DNA of 10,141 nt from an uncultured Caulobacterales bacterium. GTDB taxonomy: Bacteria > Pseudomonadota > Alphaproteobacteria > Caulobacterales > Caulobacteraceae. A program made the translations under genes and the position numbers. Under the pieces are notes generated by a model. That model was given only the letters and a program-made list of their open reading frames with translations. It had not been told where the DNA came from and searched no databases. Position 1 is the first letter of the stretch. Each line of letters begins with the position of its first letter. The stretch spans positions 1 through 10,141 of the forward strand of contig CAISYT010000026.1 of NCBI GenBank assembly GCA_903889785.1, read 5' to 3'. Positions 1 to 5,260 of this stretch are shown here, one piece after another.

Positions 1-178
1 CGGCCTCGGCGGCATTGGCCGCGAAGTCATACAGCCGTTGTGGCGTTCGGTGAGCGCTGACCACCTTGGCCTCATAGGCAACGCCAAGCTCGTCCAACGC
101 CTTAGCGGCATGTTCCATGGTGGGCCAATCTGAGCGGCTGCCCATGATTATGGCGACGGGCGGCTTATCGGCGCTCAT
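1..178 (-). CDS. purE: PurE, N5-carboxyaminoimidazole ribonucleotide mutase (5' part only)
   Basis: The first 59 codons of the gene are present and the rest lies beyond the left edge of the window. The translation begins MSADKPPVAIIMGSRSDWP and continues through KVVSAHRTPQRLYDFA. These are the PurE hallmarks: the phosphate-binding MGSxSD loop and the SAHRTP segment with the catalytic histidine. The enzyme moves the carboxyl group of N5-CAIR to C4 of the imidazole ring in cytosolic de novo purine synthesis, and usually acts after PurK. The ATG at 178 is well supported by an AAGGTGA Shine-Dalgarno about 8 nt upstream. purK would be expected further left but is not in the window. The gene lies back-to-back with the GGDEF remnant, so its promoter must lie in roughly positions 179-260. 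Confidence 0.93.
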   Translation of the reverse strand, partial: MSADKPPVAIIMGSRSDWPTMEHAAKALDELGVAYEAKVVSAHRTPQRLYDFAANAAEA

Positions 179-234
179 ATGTAATTCACCTTGGCGCTTG
201 CGGCGACAGAAGCTCGCGCAATACGGTACCCGCC

Positions 235-513
235 TTGCGCCCGCAACCGATGCCGTTAGATTCTAGTCGAAGAATGGGCGGCGACGAATTTGCCGTGACC
301 TTGGTGCAGGCCGATCACGAGACGGCCATGGCCAAGGCTCAGTCCCTCGCACAGGTTATTGAAGCCACGCCTGTGACCCTGGGCGAATGGTCGGCCCCAC
401 TGCATGTCTCGTTTGGCTTGCGCGAGATCGACCCTGACACCGATCCTGAGGTCGTGCTCGCCGAGGTGGGCGCGGTGATGTTCCTCAACAAGCGGGCGCG
501 GACAGCGACCTAG
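235..513 (+). pseudogene. Orphan C-terminal half of a GGDEF (diguanylate cyclase) domain, probable remnant
   Basis: The reading frame contains RRMGGDEFAVTL followed by about 75 residues that fit the second half of a GGDEF domain, including an SFGLRE strand and a degenerate MFLNKRAR end where active families have ADxxMYxxKxxGR. Everything N-terminal to the GGDEF motif is missing: there is no DxDxFKxxND nucleotide/metal-binding segment and no GHxxGD. The I-site RxxD survives only as MPLD, without its arginine. Recognisable homology starts around position 256, about 80 bases from the purE start, so the missing half cannot lie just upstream. The frame is open upstream but has no ATG or Shine-Dalgarno ahead of the domain; the listed start is a TTG. 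A full domain has about 160 residues, so this fragment should not make c-di-GMP. It may resemble the DgcB-type cyclase of Caulobacter, but that is a guess. Confidence 0.75.
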
Positions 514-578
514 TCGGCCTTGGTTTCAGCGTCATCCTTGCGCGTGTTGCGGGCAAGGACGCAGGGGATCGAAGCCAT

Positions 579-797
579 TCAGGCGATGAAATCGGGCATG
601 ATCTGATCTTCCAGGACCACGATCTGGTCACGGAGGGCCAGTTTCTTGCGCTTGAGGCGGACGATCAGCAGCTGGTCGGGCACCGGCTGATTTTCCAGGG
701 CGGCAATCGAGGCTTCGAGATCGGCGTGCTCCCGGCGCAGCGCAGCAAGGCTGGCGGCAACGGCGGCGGGCGCGGCCTTGGAATCATCATCGTTCAT
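579..797 (-). CDS. YdcH-like DUF465 small coiled-coil protein
   Basis: This 72-residue protein has the DUF465/YdcH layout: an N-terminal helix (about residues 14-36) with LRREHADLEASI, a short break containing PVPD, then a second helix with LKRKKLALRDQI, and the C-terminal IMPDFIA. The RLKRKKLALRDQI segment is the most conserved part of the family. No biochemical role is established, and members are usually described as short helical hairpins. The ATG at 797 has an AGGA about 10 nt upstream. It begins only 11 nt after the stop of the TIGR02444 gene, so it is very likely the last gene of the ubiX transcript. No catalytic residue can be pointed out. Confidence 0.85.
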   Translation of the reverse strand: MNDDDSKAAPAAVAASLAALRREHADLEASIAALENQPVPDQLLIVRLKRKKLALRDQIVVLEDQIMPDFIA

Positions 798-808
798 CGA
801 CTCGCATC

Positions 809-1273
809 CTAGCCGATTAAATGTGCCAGATTTTTGATTTCACCCGGCGGTGGCGGCGAAAAACCACCAGCCTTGGCCCAGGCAGCGGCCGTGGTCGAAA
901 GACCCTCGCCAATATCGGTGGCTTGGGACGGCGACCCTGCCAGAGCTTCAAGCGCATCGAGCAGCAGCCGTTCTGCCTCCAACTCCGCCGCCTTGACGTG
1001 ACCCCGCAAAAGTTCCCTGGCGCTATCCTGAAACCCCTGGCGGGCGGATTTTAGTCCACGGCGCACGGTGCGTAACAGCCCAATGACGTCATGCTCGAAA
1101 TCGCGGGTCACTTTCACCGCCGCCGAGACATCAAACGGCCGGTCTTCCGCGGCGGCCCAGGCTGCGGCCAGCAGCAGGGGCACATTCGCCCCGTGATGGT
1201 CTTGCAGGCGCAGACAGGCCGGTGCCACGCCTTCGCGACCATAGGCGGCCAGGGCCCAGTCCCAGAGTCTCAC
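809..1273 (-). CDS. TIGR02444 (DUF2390) family protein of unknown function
   Basis: With the GTG start at 1273 the protein has 154 residues. The N-terminus (RLWDWALAAYGREGVAPAC, then LRLQDHHGANVPLLLAAAW) matches the TIGR02444 signature of a W-F/W-A..YxxxGVxxxCLxLQDxxGxxVxLLL block. The middle is a basic helical region (about 60-105), and the C-terminus has a PPPPGE turn. A longer frame could start at 1327, but those extra 18 residues overlap ubiX and are unlike the family. The GTG at 1273 overlaps the ubiX TGA as GTGA, the usual geometry for translational coupling. It is therefore almost certainly co-translated with ubiX. Function is unknown; the position only hints at a link with ubiquinone or flavin metabolism. 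Confidence 0.85.
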   Translation of the reverse strand: MRLWDWALAAYGREGVAPACLRLQDHHGANVPLLLAAAWAAAEDRPFDVSAAVKVTRDFEHDVIGLLRTVRRGLKSARQGFQDSARELLRGHVKAAELEAERLLLDALEALAGSPSQATDIGEGLSTTAAAWAKAGGFSPPPPGEIKNLAHLIG

Positions 1274-1872
1274 GGCTCGCCTGTGAGCGCCGCAAGGTCC
1301 TCGCCCCAACGCTTCACCGGCTTCCACTCAAGGCCGAACAGGTCGAGCGCCCGGCCCACGGATTGGTCCACCATCTCAGCAATGCTCTTGGGCCTGGCGT
1401 AGAAGGCAGGCAGCGGCGGGCAGATGGCGGCACCCATCTCGGCAAGCTGGGTCATGGTGCGAAGGTGGCCCAAATGCAGCGGCGTTTCGCGCACCATAAG
1501 CACCAGTAGACGGCGCTCCTTCAGGGTCACGTCAGCAGCGCGCGGCAGCAAGGAGCCGGTCACACCGACGGCGATCTCGCTCATCGACTTCACCGAACAG
1601 GGTGCCACGATCATCCCCAGAGTGCGAAATGAGCCCGAAGAGATCGGGGCACCAATATCGCCGACCTTGTGGATCACATCGGCGCGAGCGGAAATGTCGG
1701 TGACAGACAGGCCGGTTTCCTGTTGCAGGGTCATCGCACCGGCGCGCGACAGCACCAGATGGCTTTCCAGCCCTAATTCCCGGCAGGCGTCGAGCGTGCG
1801 CAGACCATAGATTGAGCCCGAGGCCCCGGTGATACCGACCACCAGACGGGGCTTTTGCGTGGGACTCGTCAT
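1270..1872 (-). CDS. ubiX: UbiX flavin prenyltransferase
   Basis: This 200-residue cytosolic enzyme joins dimethylallyl phosphate to reduced FMN to make prenylated FMN, the cofactor of the decarboxylase UbiD in ubiquinone synthesis. Motifs visible in order are GITGASG (13-19, flavin loop), LSRAG (41-45), SGSF (79-82), APCS (90-93), RAADV with KERR (111-121), RETP (128-131), PAFY (155-158), SIAEMVD (163-169) and GRALDLFG (173-180). All conserved blocks of the family are intact and the length is normal. The ATG at 1872 has a GGAAGGGAG Shine-Dalgarno 7-8 nt upstream. It overlaps the next gene (TIGR02444) by 4 nt, and a candidate small ORF upstream ends in its start codon (ATGA). No ubiD is in the window. 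Confidence 0.96.
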   Translation of the reverse strand: MTSPTQKPRLVVGITGASGSIYGLRTLDACRELGLESHLVLSRAGAMTLQQETGLSVTDISARADVIHKVGDIGAPISSGSFRTLGMIVAPCSVKSMSEIAVGVTGSLLPRAADVTLKERRLLVLMVRETPLHLGHLRTMTQLAEMGAAICPPLPAFYARPKSIAEMVDQSVGRALDLFGLEWKPVKRWGEDLAALTGEP

Positions 1873-2021
1873 GGATTGACTCCCTTCCAGATCAAGGCCG
1901 GAAACACGCCGCGCCAGGGCAACCCTATAACATCAGACAGGCTCGTGTAGCGGGTGTTCACTGCACGGCCGGCCCTCCTGAAGGCGGCGACAGCCAAGCG
2001 CGTGACGGTTTGAGCCGCCAC
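1869..2021 (-). CDS. Candidate 50-residue small protein overlapping the ubiX start
   Basis: This small open frame starts with GTG at 2021 and ends in a TGA that overlaps the ubiX ATG as ATGA. It is preceded by AGGTGATC, an eight-base perfect match to the 16S anti-Shine-Dalgarno tail, 4 to 7 nt from the GTG depending on how the pairing is counted. Codon third positions are about 74% G or C, like the neighbouring genes. The product begins MAAQTVTRLAVAAFRRAGR and ends GLPWRGVFPALIWKGVNP; it is basic at the N-terminus and more hydrophobic at the end. I do not recognise a family. It could be a genuine small gene or a leader peptide coupling trcR-ubiX translation, or chance: 50 stop-free codons are not rare at this GC content. 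The ribosome-binding match and ATGA overlap are the reasons to list it. Confidence 0.35.
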   Translation of the reverse strand: MAAQTVTRLAVAAFRRAGRAVNTRYTSLSDVIGLPWRGVFPALIWKGVNP

Positions 2022-2056
2022 GCCTTGATCACCTAAAAACAGAGCCCAAGTCAGGC

Positions 2057-2749
2057 CTAGTCCTTGTCGCCCTCGTCATCGTGACGGGCGGTGTTGGAGA
2101 AGACGTTGCTGAGGTCGGTCTTGCGGGGCGCTTCCTCTTCCTCGATCTCGGGTTCGGGGGCGCCGGTCTCGCTAGCCGATAGCAGGGTGGCGCCACCGCC
2201 CTTCTTGGCCGCGTCCTTGGTCGCCTTATCGGCCGCCTTGCGCACCAAGGCGTCGAGTTCGAGCTGGGTCGATAGACCCAGCGTCACCGGATCGACCGGC
2301 TTGATATTGGCGGCATTCCAGTGCGTGCGGTCGCGCACCTGGTCAATTGTGGCCTTGGTGGTGCCCAGGATCTTGGAGATTTGAGCGTCGGTCACTTCCG
2401 GATGGTTGCGCAGGAACCAGGCGATGGCGTCCGGCCGGTCCTGGCGGCGCGACACGGGCGTGTAACGCGGGGCCTTCTTGGTCGGCTTCAGCAGCTCGGC
2501 ATGGCGGCTCTTTTGAGCCTTCATGTGATAGGTCGGATCGGCCTGGGCGCGCTCGAGCTCTTCGCGCGACAGCTGGCCGTTGGCGATCGGGTCGGCACCG
2601 CGGATGTCGCGCGCCACTTCTCCGTCAGCGATGCCGCGCACTTCCAGCAGGTGCAGACCGCAGAACTCGGCGATCTGGGTGAATTCGAGCGTGGTGTTAT
2701 CGACCAGCCAGACGGCGGTGGCCTTCGGCATCAGGATCGGATCGGACAT
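2057..2749 (-). CDS. trcR: TrcR, DUF1013 cell-cycle transcriptional regulator
   Basis: The 230-residue protein matches the alphaproteobacterial DUF1013 family, annotated in Caulobacter as cell-cycle transcriptional regulator TrcR. The N-terminus is typical (MSDPILMPKATAVWLVDN). Two helix-turn-helix-like stretches are visible, about residues 22-42 (FTQIAEFCGLHLLEVRGIA) and about 119-143 (TDAQISKILGTTKATIDQV). Between them is a charged linker, and the C-terminal 60 residues are low in complexity with an acidic run (EIEEEE). A longer start two codons upstream (2755) is possible, but GGAG lies 7 nt from the ATG at 2749 and only 1 nt from the other, so 2749 is preferred. A strong hairpin sits just ahead of the ribosome-binding site. 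The family name and general role come from annotation knowledge; direct targets cannot be inferred here. Confidence 0.9.
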   Translation of the reverse strand: MSDPILMPKATAVWLVDNTTLEFTQIAEFCGLHLLEVRGIADGEVARDIRGADPIANGQLSREELERAQADPTYHMKAQKSRHAELLKPTKKAPRYTPVSRRQDRPDAIAWFLRNHPEVTDAQISKILGTTKATIDQVRDRTHWNAANIKPVDPVTLGLSTQLELDALVRKAADKATKDAAKKGGGATLLSASETGAPEPEIEEEEAPRKTDLSNVFSNTARHDDEGDKD

Positions 2750-2756
2750 TGGCATA

Positions 2757-2760
2757 CTCC
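2757..2760 (-). promoter_or_regulatory. Shine-Dalgarno of trcR that decides its start
   Basis: The minus strand reads GGAG followed by TATGCCA and then the ATG at 2749, giving 7 nt spacing. The alternative ATG at 2755 would lie 1 nt from the same GGAG, which is too close for initiation. Confidence 0.7.
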
Positions 2761-2771
2761 AGAAACAGCGG

Positions 2772-2793
2772 CGCCCGGCCTTTCGGCCGGGCG
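2772..2793 (-). promoter_or_regulatory. Hairpin with GAAA tetraloop in the trcR 5' leader
   Basis: Nine perfectly paired bases (CGCCCGGCC at 2772-2780 and GGCCGGGCG at 2785-2793) enclose four loop bases. In the trcR-sense RNA the loop reads GAAA, a very stable GNRA tetraloop. The 3' side of the hairpin ends about 11 nt before the GGAG of trcR. No clean run of U follows (only UGUUUCU), so it is a poor intrinsic terminator on this strand and poorer still on the other. It could be a weak terminator of read-through from the oxidoreductase gene, an mRNA-stabilising 5' structure, or a translation control element. Confidence 0.6.
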
Positions 2794-2847
2794 GGTCTTG
2801 GGGACCACTTATAGTCCTCTTCGTGTCCGAAGGAAACGGGGCAGGCG

Positions 2848-2967
2848 TCAGTCGTCAGAGAACATGCCTTGGGGAGAGAGGGGCGTGTCCAGCATCTTGG
2901 CCACGGCGCATTTGAGACAGACCAGAAAGGCTATGTCGCCCTGATCTGTCAAACCGTTAGCGCGCAT
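2848..2967 (-). CDS. Candidate 39-residue small protein with CxxC between qor and trcR
   Basis: An ATG at 2967, inside the last codons of the oxidoreductase gene, opens a 39-codon frame ending with TGA at 2848. The middle of the product reads FLVCLKCAVAKMLDTPL, with a CxxC pair and a short amphipathic or hydrophobic helix, and the end is acidic (FSDD). Internal alternatives are a TTG at 2952 and an ATG at 2889. About 72% of third codon positions are G or C, as in real genes nearby. The Shine-Dalgarno is weak: GGGAA lies only 2 nt before the ATG. It fills most of the otherwise unexplained 200-base gap between the two genes. I do not recognise a family, so it is listed as a candidate only. Confidence 0.3.
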   Translation of the reverse strand: MRANGLTDQGDIAFLVCLKCAVAKMLDTPLSPQGMFSDD

Positions 2968-3926
2968 TTCCCGACATGGCTGTCATCCATCCATGCATGG
3001 GCCTTGGCCGCATCCGCCAGCGGAAAGGTCTGTTCGACCAGCGACTTGATCGCTCCCGCCGCGATCCACGGCCAGACCCGCTGTTCGACCTGCGCAGCAA
3101 TGCGAGCCTTTTCGTCCGCTGAGCGCGGGCGAAGCGTCGAGCCGGTGATGACAAGTTGTTTTCGCATGATGGTGAAGATCGGCAAGGAAACGTCATTGCC
3201 GCCGACCATGGAAATATAGACCAGGCGTCCACGCGGCTTCAGCGCCTCCATATTGCTGGCTGCGTAGCTCGCCCCGACGATATCGAGGATCACGTCGACG
3301 CTATTCTTGAGCAGGGCACCAAAGTCTTCCGCCGTCATATCGATGGCCTGATCGGCCCCCAGCAGAATACAGGCCTCTGTCTTCTCCGCCCCGCGTGCGG
3401 TGGCGATCACCTTTGCGCCGAAGGCCTTGGCCATCTGAATCGCCATGACGCCGATGCCGCTATTGCCGCCATGGACCAGAACGGTTTCGCCGGCTTGGAG
3501 CCCGCCATGCTCGAACATGTTGACGTAAACGGTGAAGGCCGTCTCAGGAATCGCCGCCGCATGGGCGAAATCGAGATCGCCCGGTATCGGCAGGGCCTGG
3601 CGCGCGTCCACCGCCGCGTATTGCGCATAGCCACCACCGGCCAGCAGGGCGCAGACCCTATCGCCAACCTTCCAACGACCGGCGGGAACGGCCACCTCGC
3701 CGGCGACTTCCAATCCCAAAATGGTCGAGGCCCCTGGCGGCGGCGGGTAGGACCCCTCGCGCTGTTTCACATCAGGCCGGTTCACCCCGGCGGCGCGCAC
3801 ACGGATCAAGATCTCGCCGGCCTTGGGTTGAGGCGTCTCGACCTGCACGGGATGCAAGGCCGTGGCCTCGCCCTTGCCGCCCTCAATTTCGATGGCGGTC
3901 ATGGTCGCGGGGATCGGATCACTCAC
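2949..3926 (-). CDS. Zinc-free NAD(P)H:quinone oxidoreductase, PIG3 / TIGR02824 type
   Basis: The protein is a medium-chain dehydrogenase/reductase that should reduce quinones, or a similar conjugated carbonyl, with NADPH in the cytosol. With the GTG start it has 325 residues, the usual family length. The N-terminal substrate domain has AGVNRPDVKQREG (46-58), the PIG3/TIGR02824 signature. The Rossmann domain starts with ETVLVHGGNSGIG (147-159). There are no zinc-ligand cysteines, as expected of quinone reductases. The frame is open back to 4031, but those extra residues look non-coding and overlap the start of the DUF1192 gene. GTG at 3926 has AGAGG 9 nt upstream, whereas the internal ATG at 3902 has none. 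It may be transcribed with trcR, 200 nt downstream. The physiological substrate cannot be told from sequence. Confidence 0.9.
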   Translation of the reverse strand: MSDPIPATMTAIEIEGGKGEATALHPVQVETPQPKAGEILIRVRAAGVNRPDVKQREGSYPPPPGASTILGLEVAGEVAVPAGRWKVGDRVCALLAGGGYAQYAAVDARQALPIPGDLDFAHAAAIPETAFTVYVNMFEHGGLQAGETVLVHGGNSGIGVMAIQMAKAFGAKVIATARGAEKTEACILLGADQAIDMTAEDFGALLKNSVDVILDIVGASYAASNMEALKPRGRLVYISMVGGNDVSLPIFTIMRKQLVITGSTLRPRSADEKARIAAQVEQRVWPWIAAGAIKSLVEQTFPLADAAKAHAWMDDSHVGKCALTV

Positions 3927-3946
3927 GGCGGTTAACCTCTGAATTC

Positions 3947-3961
3947 TTGCCTTGGCGGCAA
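3947..3961. promoter_or_regulatory. Inverted repeat in the divergent oxidoreductase / DUF1192 promoter region
   Basis: TTGCC and GGCAA are separated by TTGGC, giving two perfect 5-base arms in the only intergenic stretch between two divergent genes. It starts 20 bases from the GTG of the oxidoreductase gene. It could be an operator, but arms this short also occur by chance. Confidence 0.2.
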
Positions 3962-4009
3962 ACTTAGCTTTCTGTGCTCCGGCTAGGGATAAGGCGCAAG
4001 GAGGGGGCG

Positions 4010-4207
4010 ATGGAAGAGCCAGCGGAACCACGGCGGGCGCGCGGGCAGGCCTTCATCGAGGCCCTGCGCGAGGACCTGGACCTCTACAGCGTAGAGGACC
4101 TTGAAGAGAGGATTGCTGGACTGGAAGGCGAAATCGCGCGCGTGAAGGCTCGGCTCGACCGCAAAAAGGCCAGCCGAAGCGCCGCGGACGCATTTTTCAA
4201 GTCCTGA
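4010..4207 (+). CDS. DUF1192 family small coiled-coil protein
   Basis: The 65-residue product has the DUF1192 pattern: a short basic and proline-rich start, LDLYSVEDLEERIAGLEGEI in the middle, and a RASRSAADAFFK-type end (here KKASRSAADAFFKS). Residues about 31-54 should form a coiled coil. A longer frame from 3974 exists, but the ATG at 4010 is preceded by AAGGAGGGGGCG, a near-ideal Shine-Dalgarno, and the shorter protein starts where the family does. No function is established for DUF1192. It lies 98 nt upstream of rcdA in the same direction and could share a transcript with it. Confidence 0.85.
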   Translation: MEEPAEPRRARGQAFIEALREDLDLYSVEDLEERIAGLEGEIARVKARLDRKKASRSAADAFFKS

Positions 4208-4259
4208 CGCTACCGCTTCGTAAGGCTACCCAAGTCTTAATGCGTGGCACGCCCGTTGC

Positions 4260-4277
4260 AGCCTTGGTCCCGAGGCT
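4260..4277 (+). promoter_or_regulatory. Imperfect inverted repeat upstream of rcdA
   Basis: AGCCT at 4260 pairs with AGGCT at 4273, and the pairing extends inward through a T-G wobble and two G-C pairs. It is 29 bases before the rcdA ATG. No T-run follows directly, so it is not a clear terminator for the DUF1192 gene. The rest of the 4208-4305 gap shows no convincing promoter by eye. Confidence 0.25.
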
Positions 4278-4305
4278 GATCTTAGGTTCTGTTGTAGGGG
4301 GTTTT

Positions 4306-4839
4306 ATGGACGATTTTGGCACTGAAACGGCCAGTTACGCCCTCAAGGGCGCGTCGGTTCAGGATTTTGCCGCGTCCGAACTGTTCGAGCGCACCTTCCA
4401 GGAAGGCATGGATCTAGTTGAGGAGACAGCCGCTTACCTCGACGGTGGCGGCCGGCAGGAGTCCAAGCTTCTGTCGCGCAATGCGGCCCTGGCCTATGCG
4501 GGCGAGAGCATGCGCCTGACCACCCAACTGATGCAGGTGGCCTCATGGCTGCTGGTTCAGCGCGCCGTGCGCGAGGGCGAGATGAAAGCGGAAGCCGCCG
4601 GCGAGTCGCGGTACCGCCTTGCGGAGGACATCGGTTCTGCCAACACCACGACCGAGGCCCCGATCGAAGACCTGCCGATAAGCCTTGTGCATCTCTGTGA
4701 ACGTTCCGAACGCCTGTTCGAGCGCGTCCGTCGACTGGACCAGCGGATGTATTGCCAGGAAACCCCAGAAATCGAAGCCCCGCATCCGGTGCTGGCGCAG
4801 CACGACCGGCTGCGCGACGCGTTTAATCTGGTCGGCTAG
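4306..4839 (+). CDS. rcdA: RcdA, ClpXP adaptor for CtrA degradation (DUF1465)
   Basis: The 177-residue cytosolic protein belongs to DUF1465. In Caulobacter RcdA works in an adaptor hierarchy with CpdR and the c-di-GMP receptor PopA, delivering CtrA and other substrates to ClpXP at the G1-S transition. The most conserved block is present: ALAYAGESMRLTTQLMQVAS (61-80), then WLLVQRAVREGE (81-92). It is preceded by FxRTFxEGMxLVEETAAYLDG (28-47), which fits the helical-bundle fold. A loop of about residues 105-125 and the C-terminal tail are less conserved, as in relatives, and the tail is thought to carry substrate or partner contacts. The ATG at 4306 follows AGGGGG by 4-5 nt. An open extension to 4240 lacks a ribosome-binding site and gives residues unlike the family. 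A G+C-rich hairpin follows the gene. Confidence 0.92.
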   Translation: MDDFGTETASYALKGASVQDFAASELFERTFQEGMDLVEETAAYLDGGGRQESKLLSRNAALAYAGESMRLTTQLMQVASWLLVQRAVREGEMKAEAAGESRYRLAEDIGSANTTTEAPIEDLPISLVHLCERSERLFERVRRLDQRMYCQETPEIEAPHPVLAQHDRLRDAFNLVG

Positions 4840-4843
4840 ACAA

Positions 4844-4866
4844 GAAGGCCGCCGTCGCGGCCGTTC
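4844..4866 (+). terminator. Possible rcdA 3' hairpin without a clear T-run
   Basis: GGCCGC at 4847-4852 pairs perfectly with GCGGCC at 4857-4862 around the loop CGTC, and outer GAA/TTC can pair across one bulged base. It begins 5 nt after the rcdA stop. The following bases (TTCTGC) are a poor U-tract, so termination is uncertain. It may only protect the 3' end. Confidence 0.45.
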
Positions 4867-4880
4867 TGCAATCAGGCCAT

Positions 4881-4904
4881 AAAAAAGCGGACCTTTCGGC
4901 CCGC
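4881..4904 (-). terminator. Intrinsic terminator of rpmE
   Basis: On the minus strand GCGGGCC pairs with GGTCCGC (seven pairs, one G-T wobble) around a GAAA tetraloop and is followed by six T. This is a textbook Rho-independent terminator, about 30 nt after the rpmE stop. On the plus strand the T-run becomes an A-run ahead of the stem, so it would not terminate rcdA well in that orientation. Confidence 0.88.
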
Positions 4905-4932
4905 CCCATTCCGTTCCGGATCGCTCCGAACC

Positions 4933-5157
4933 CTATTTGCGCGTAAAGGCACCAAACTTGGCGTTGAAGCGCGAGACGCGACCGCCACGGTCCATCAACT
5001 GACGGTCGCCGCCAGTCCACGCCGGGTGGGTCTTCGGATCGATATCCAGGTTTAGGGTGTCGCCTTCCTTGCCGTAGGTCGAACGGGTCTTGAAGGTCGT
5101 ACCGTCGGTCATCACCACATTGATGAAGTGATAGTCGGGGTGAGTATCTTGTTTCAT
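4933..5157 (-). CDS. rpmE: Ribosomal protein L31 (bL31), cysteine-free form
   Basis: The 74-residue protein matches bL31: MKQDTHPDYH at the start, MTDGTTFKTRST, EGDTLNLDIDPKTHPAWTGG, and GGRVSRFNAKFG near the end. The zinc-binding CxxC pairs of the E. coli RpmE type are absent, so this is the C-minus form common in alphaproteobacteria and independent of zinc. It is part of the large ribosomal subunit and bridges to the small one. The ATG at 5157 follows AAAGGTGG by about 9 nt. It stands alone on its strand, with its own promoter, a leader inverted repeat and a terminator, so it is a single-gene transcript. Confidence 0.95.
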   Translation of the reverse strand: MKQDTHPDYHFINVVMTDGTTFKTRSTYGKEGDTLNLDIDPKTHPAWTGGDRQLMDRGGRVSRFNAKFGAFTRK

Positions 5158-5184
5158 GGGCCAATCCCACCTTTAAGAGCGCGG

Positions 5185-5209
5185 CCAAGGTCCAATCAGG
5201 CGGCCTTGG
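5185..5209 (-). promoter_or_regulatory. Inverted repeat in the rpmE leader
   Basis: CCAAGG at 5185-5190 and CCTTGG at 5204-5209 can form a 6-base stem in the rpmE leader RNA, between the predicted promoter and the Shine-Dalgarno. It could be a ribosomal-protein autoregulation site, as seen for L31 elsewhere, but it does not match a leader that I can name. Confidence 0.3.
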
Positions 5210-5219
5210 AAGGCGCGTG

Positions 5220-5248
5220 GCTATACAGAAGCCGCGCACGATAGGCAA
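5220..5248 (-). promoter_or_regulatory. Predicted sigma-70 type promoter of rpmE
   Basis: On the minus strand TTGCCT (5248-5243) and TATAGC (5225-5220) are separated by exactly 17 bases. The -10 box is about 60 bases from the rpmE ATG. It lies in the 103-base divergent gap shared with the ABC exporter, and its upstream edge is only 13 bases from that gene's start. Confidence 0.55.
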
Positions 5249-5260
5249 GGGGCGACCCCG

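Noticed and set aside
510..578. A 22-codon minus-strand frame that begins right after the ydcH stop and ends in the CTAG of the GGDEF fragment stop
   Set aside because: It is very short, has no separate ribosome-binding site and no known family. The abutting TGA-ATG and shared CTAG are probably coincidence.
2321..2944. A 207-codon plus-strand open frame opposite trcR
   Set aside because: It is a shadow of trcR that runs into the intergenic gap; it has no family resemblance and trcR is well supported.
2947..2952. TTGACA on the minus strand at the end of the oxidoreductase gene, as a -35 box for trcR
   Set aside because: No acceptable -10 box is found 16-18 bases downstream (CTTTCT at 17), so it is not a convincing promoter by itself.
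3156..3935. A 259-codon plus-strand open frame opposite the quinone oxidoreductase
   Set aside because: The antisense gene has a full set of family motifs. The plus-strand translation has no recognisable domain and no ribosome-binding site at its start.
3931..3945. Possible CtrA site around TTAACC in the divergent gap
   Set aside because: The second half-site at 7-base spacing reads ATTC rather than TTAA, too far from the consensus.
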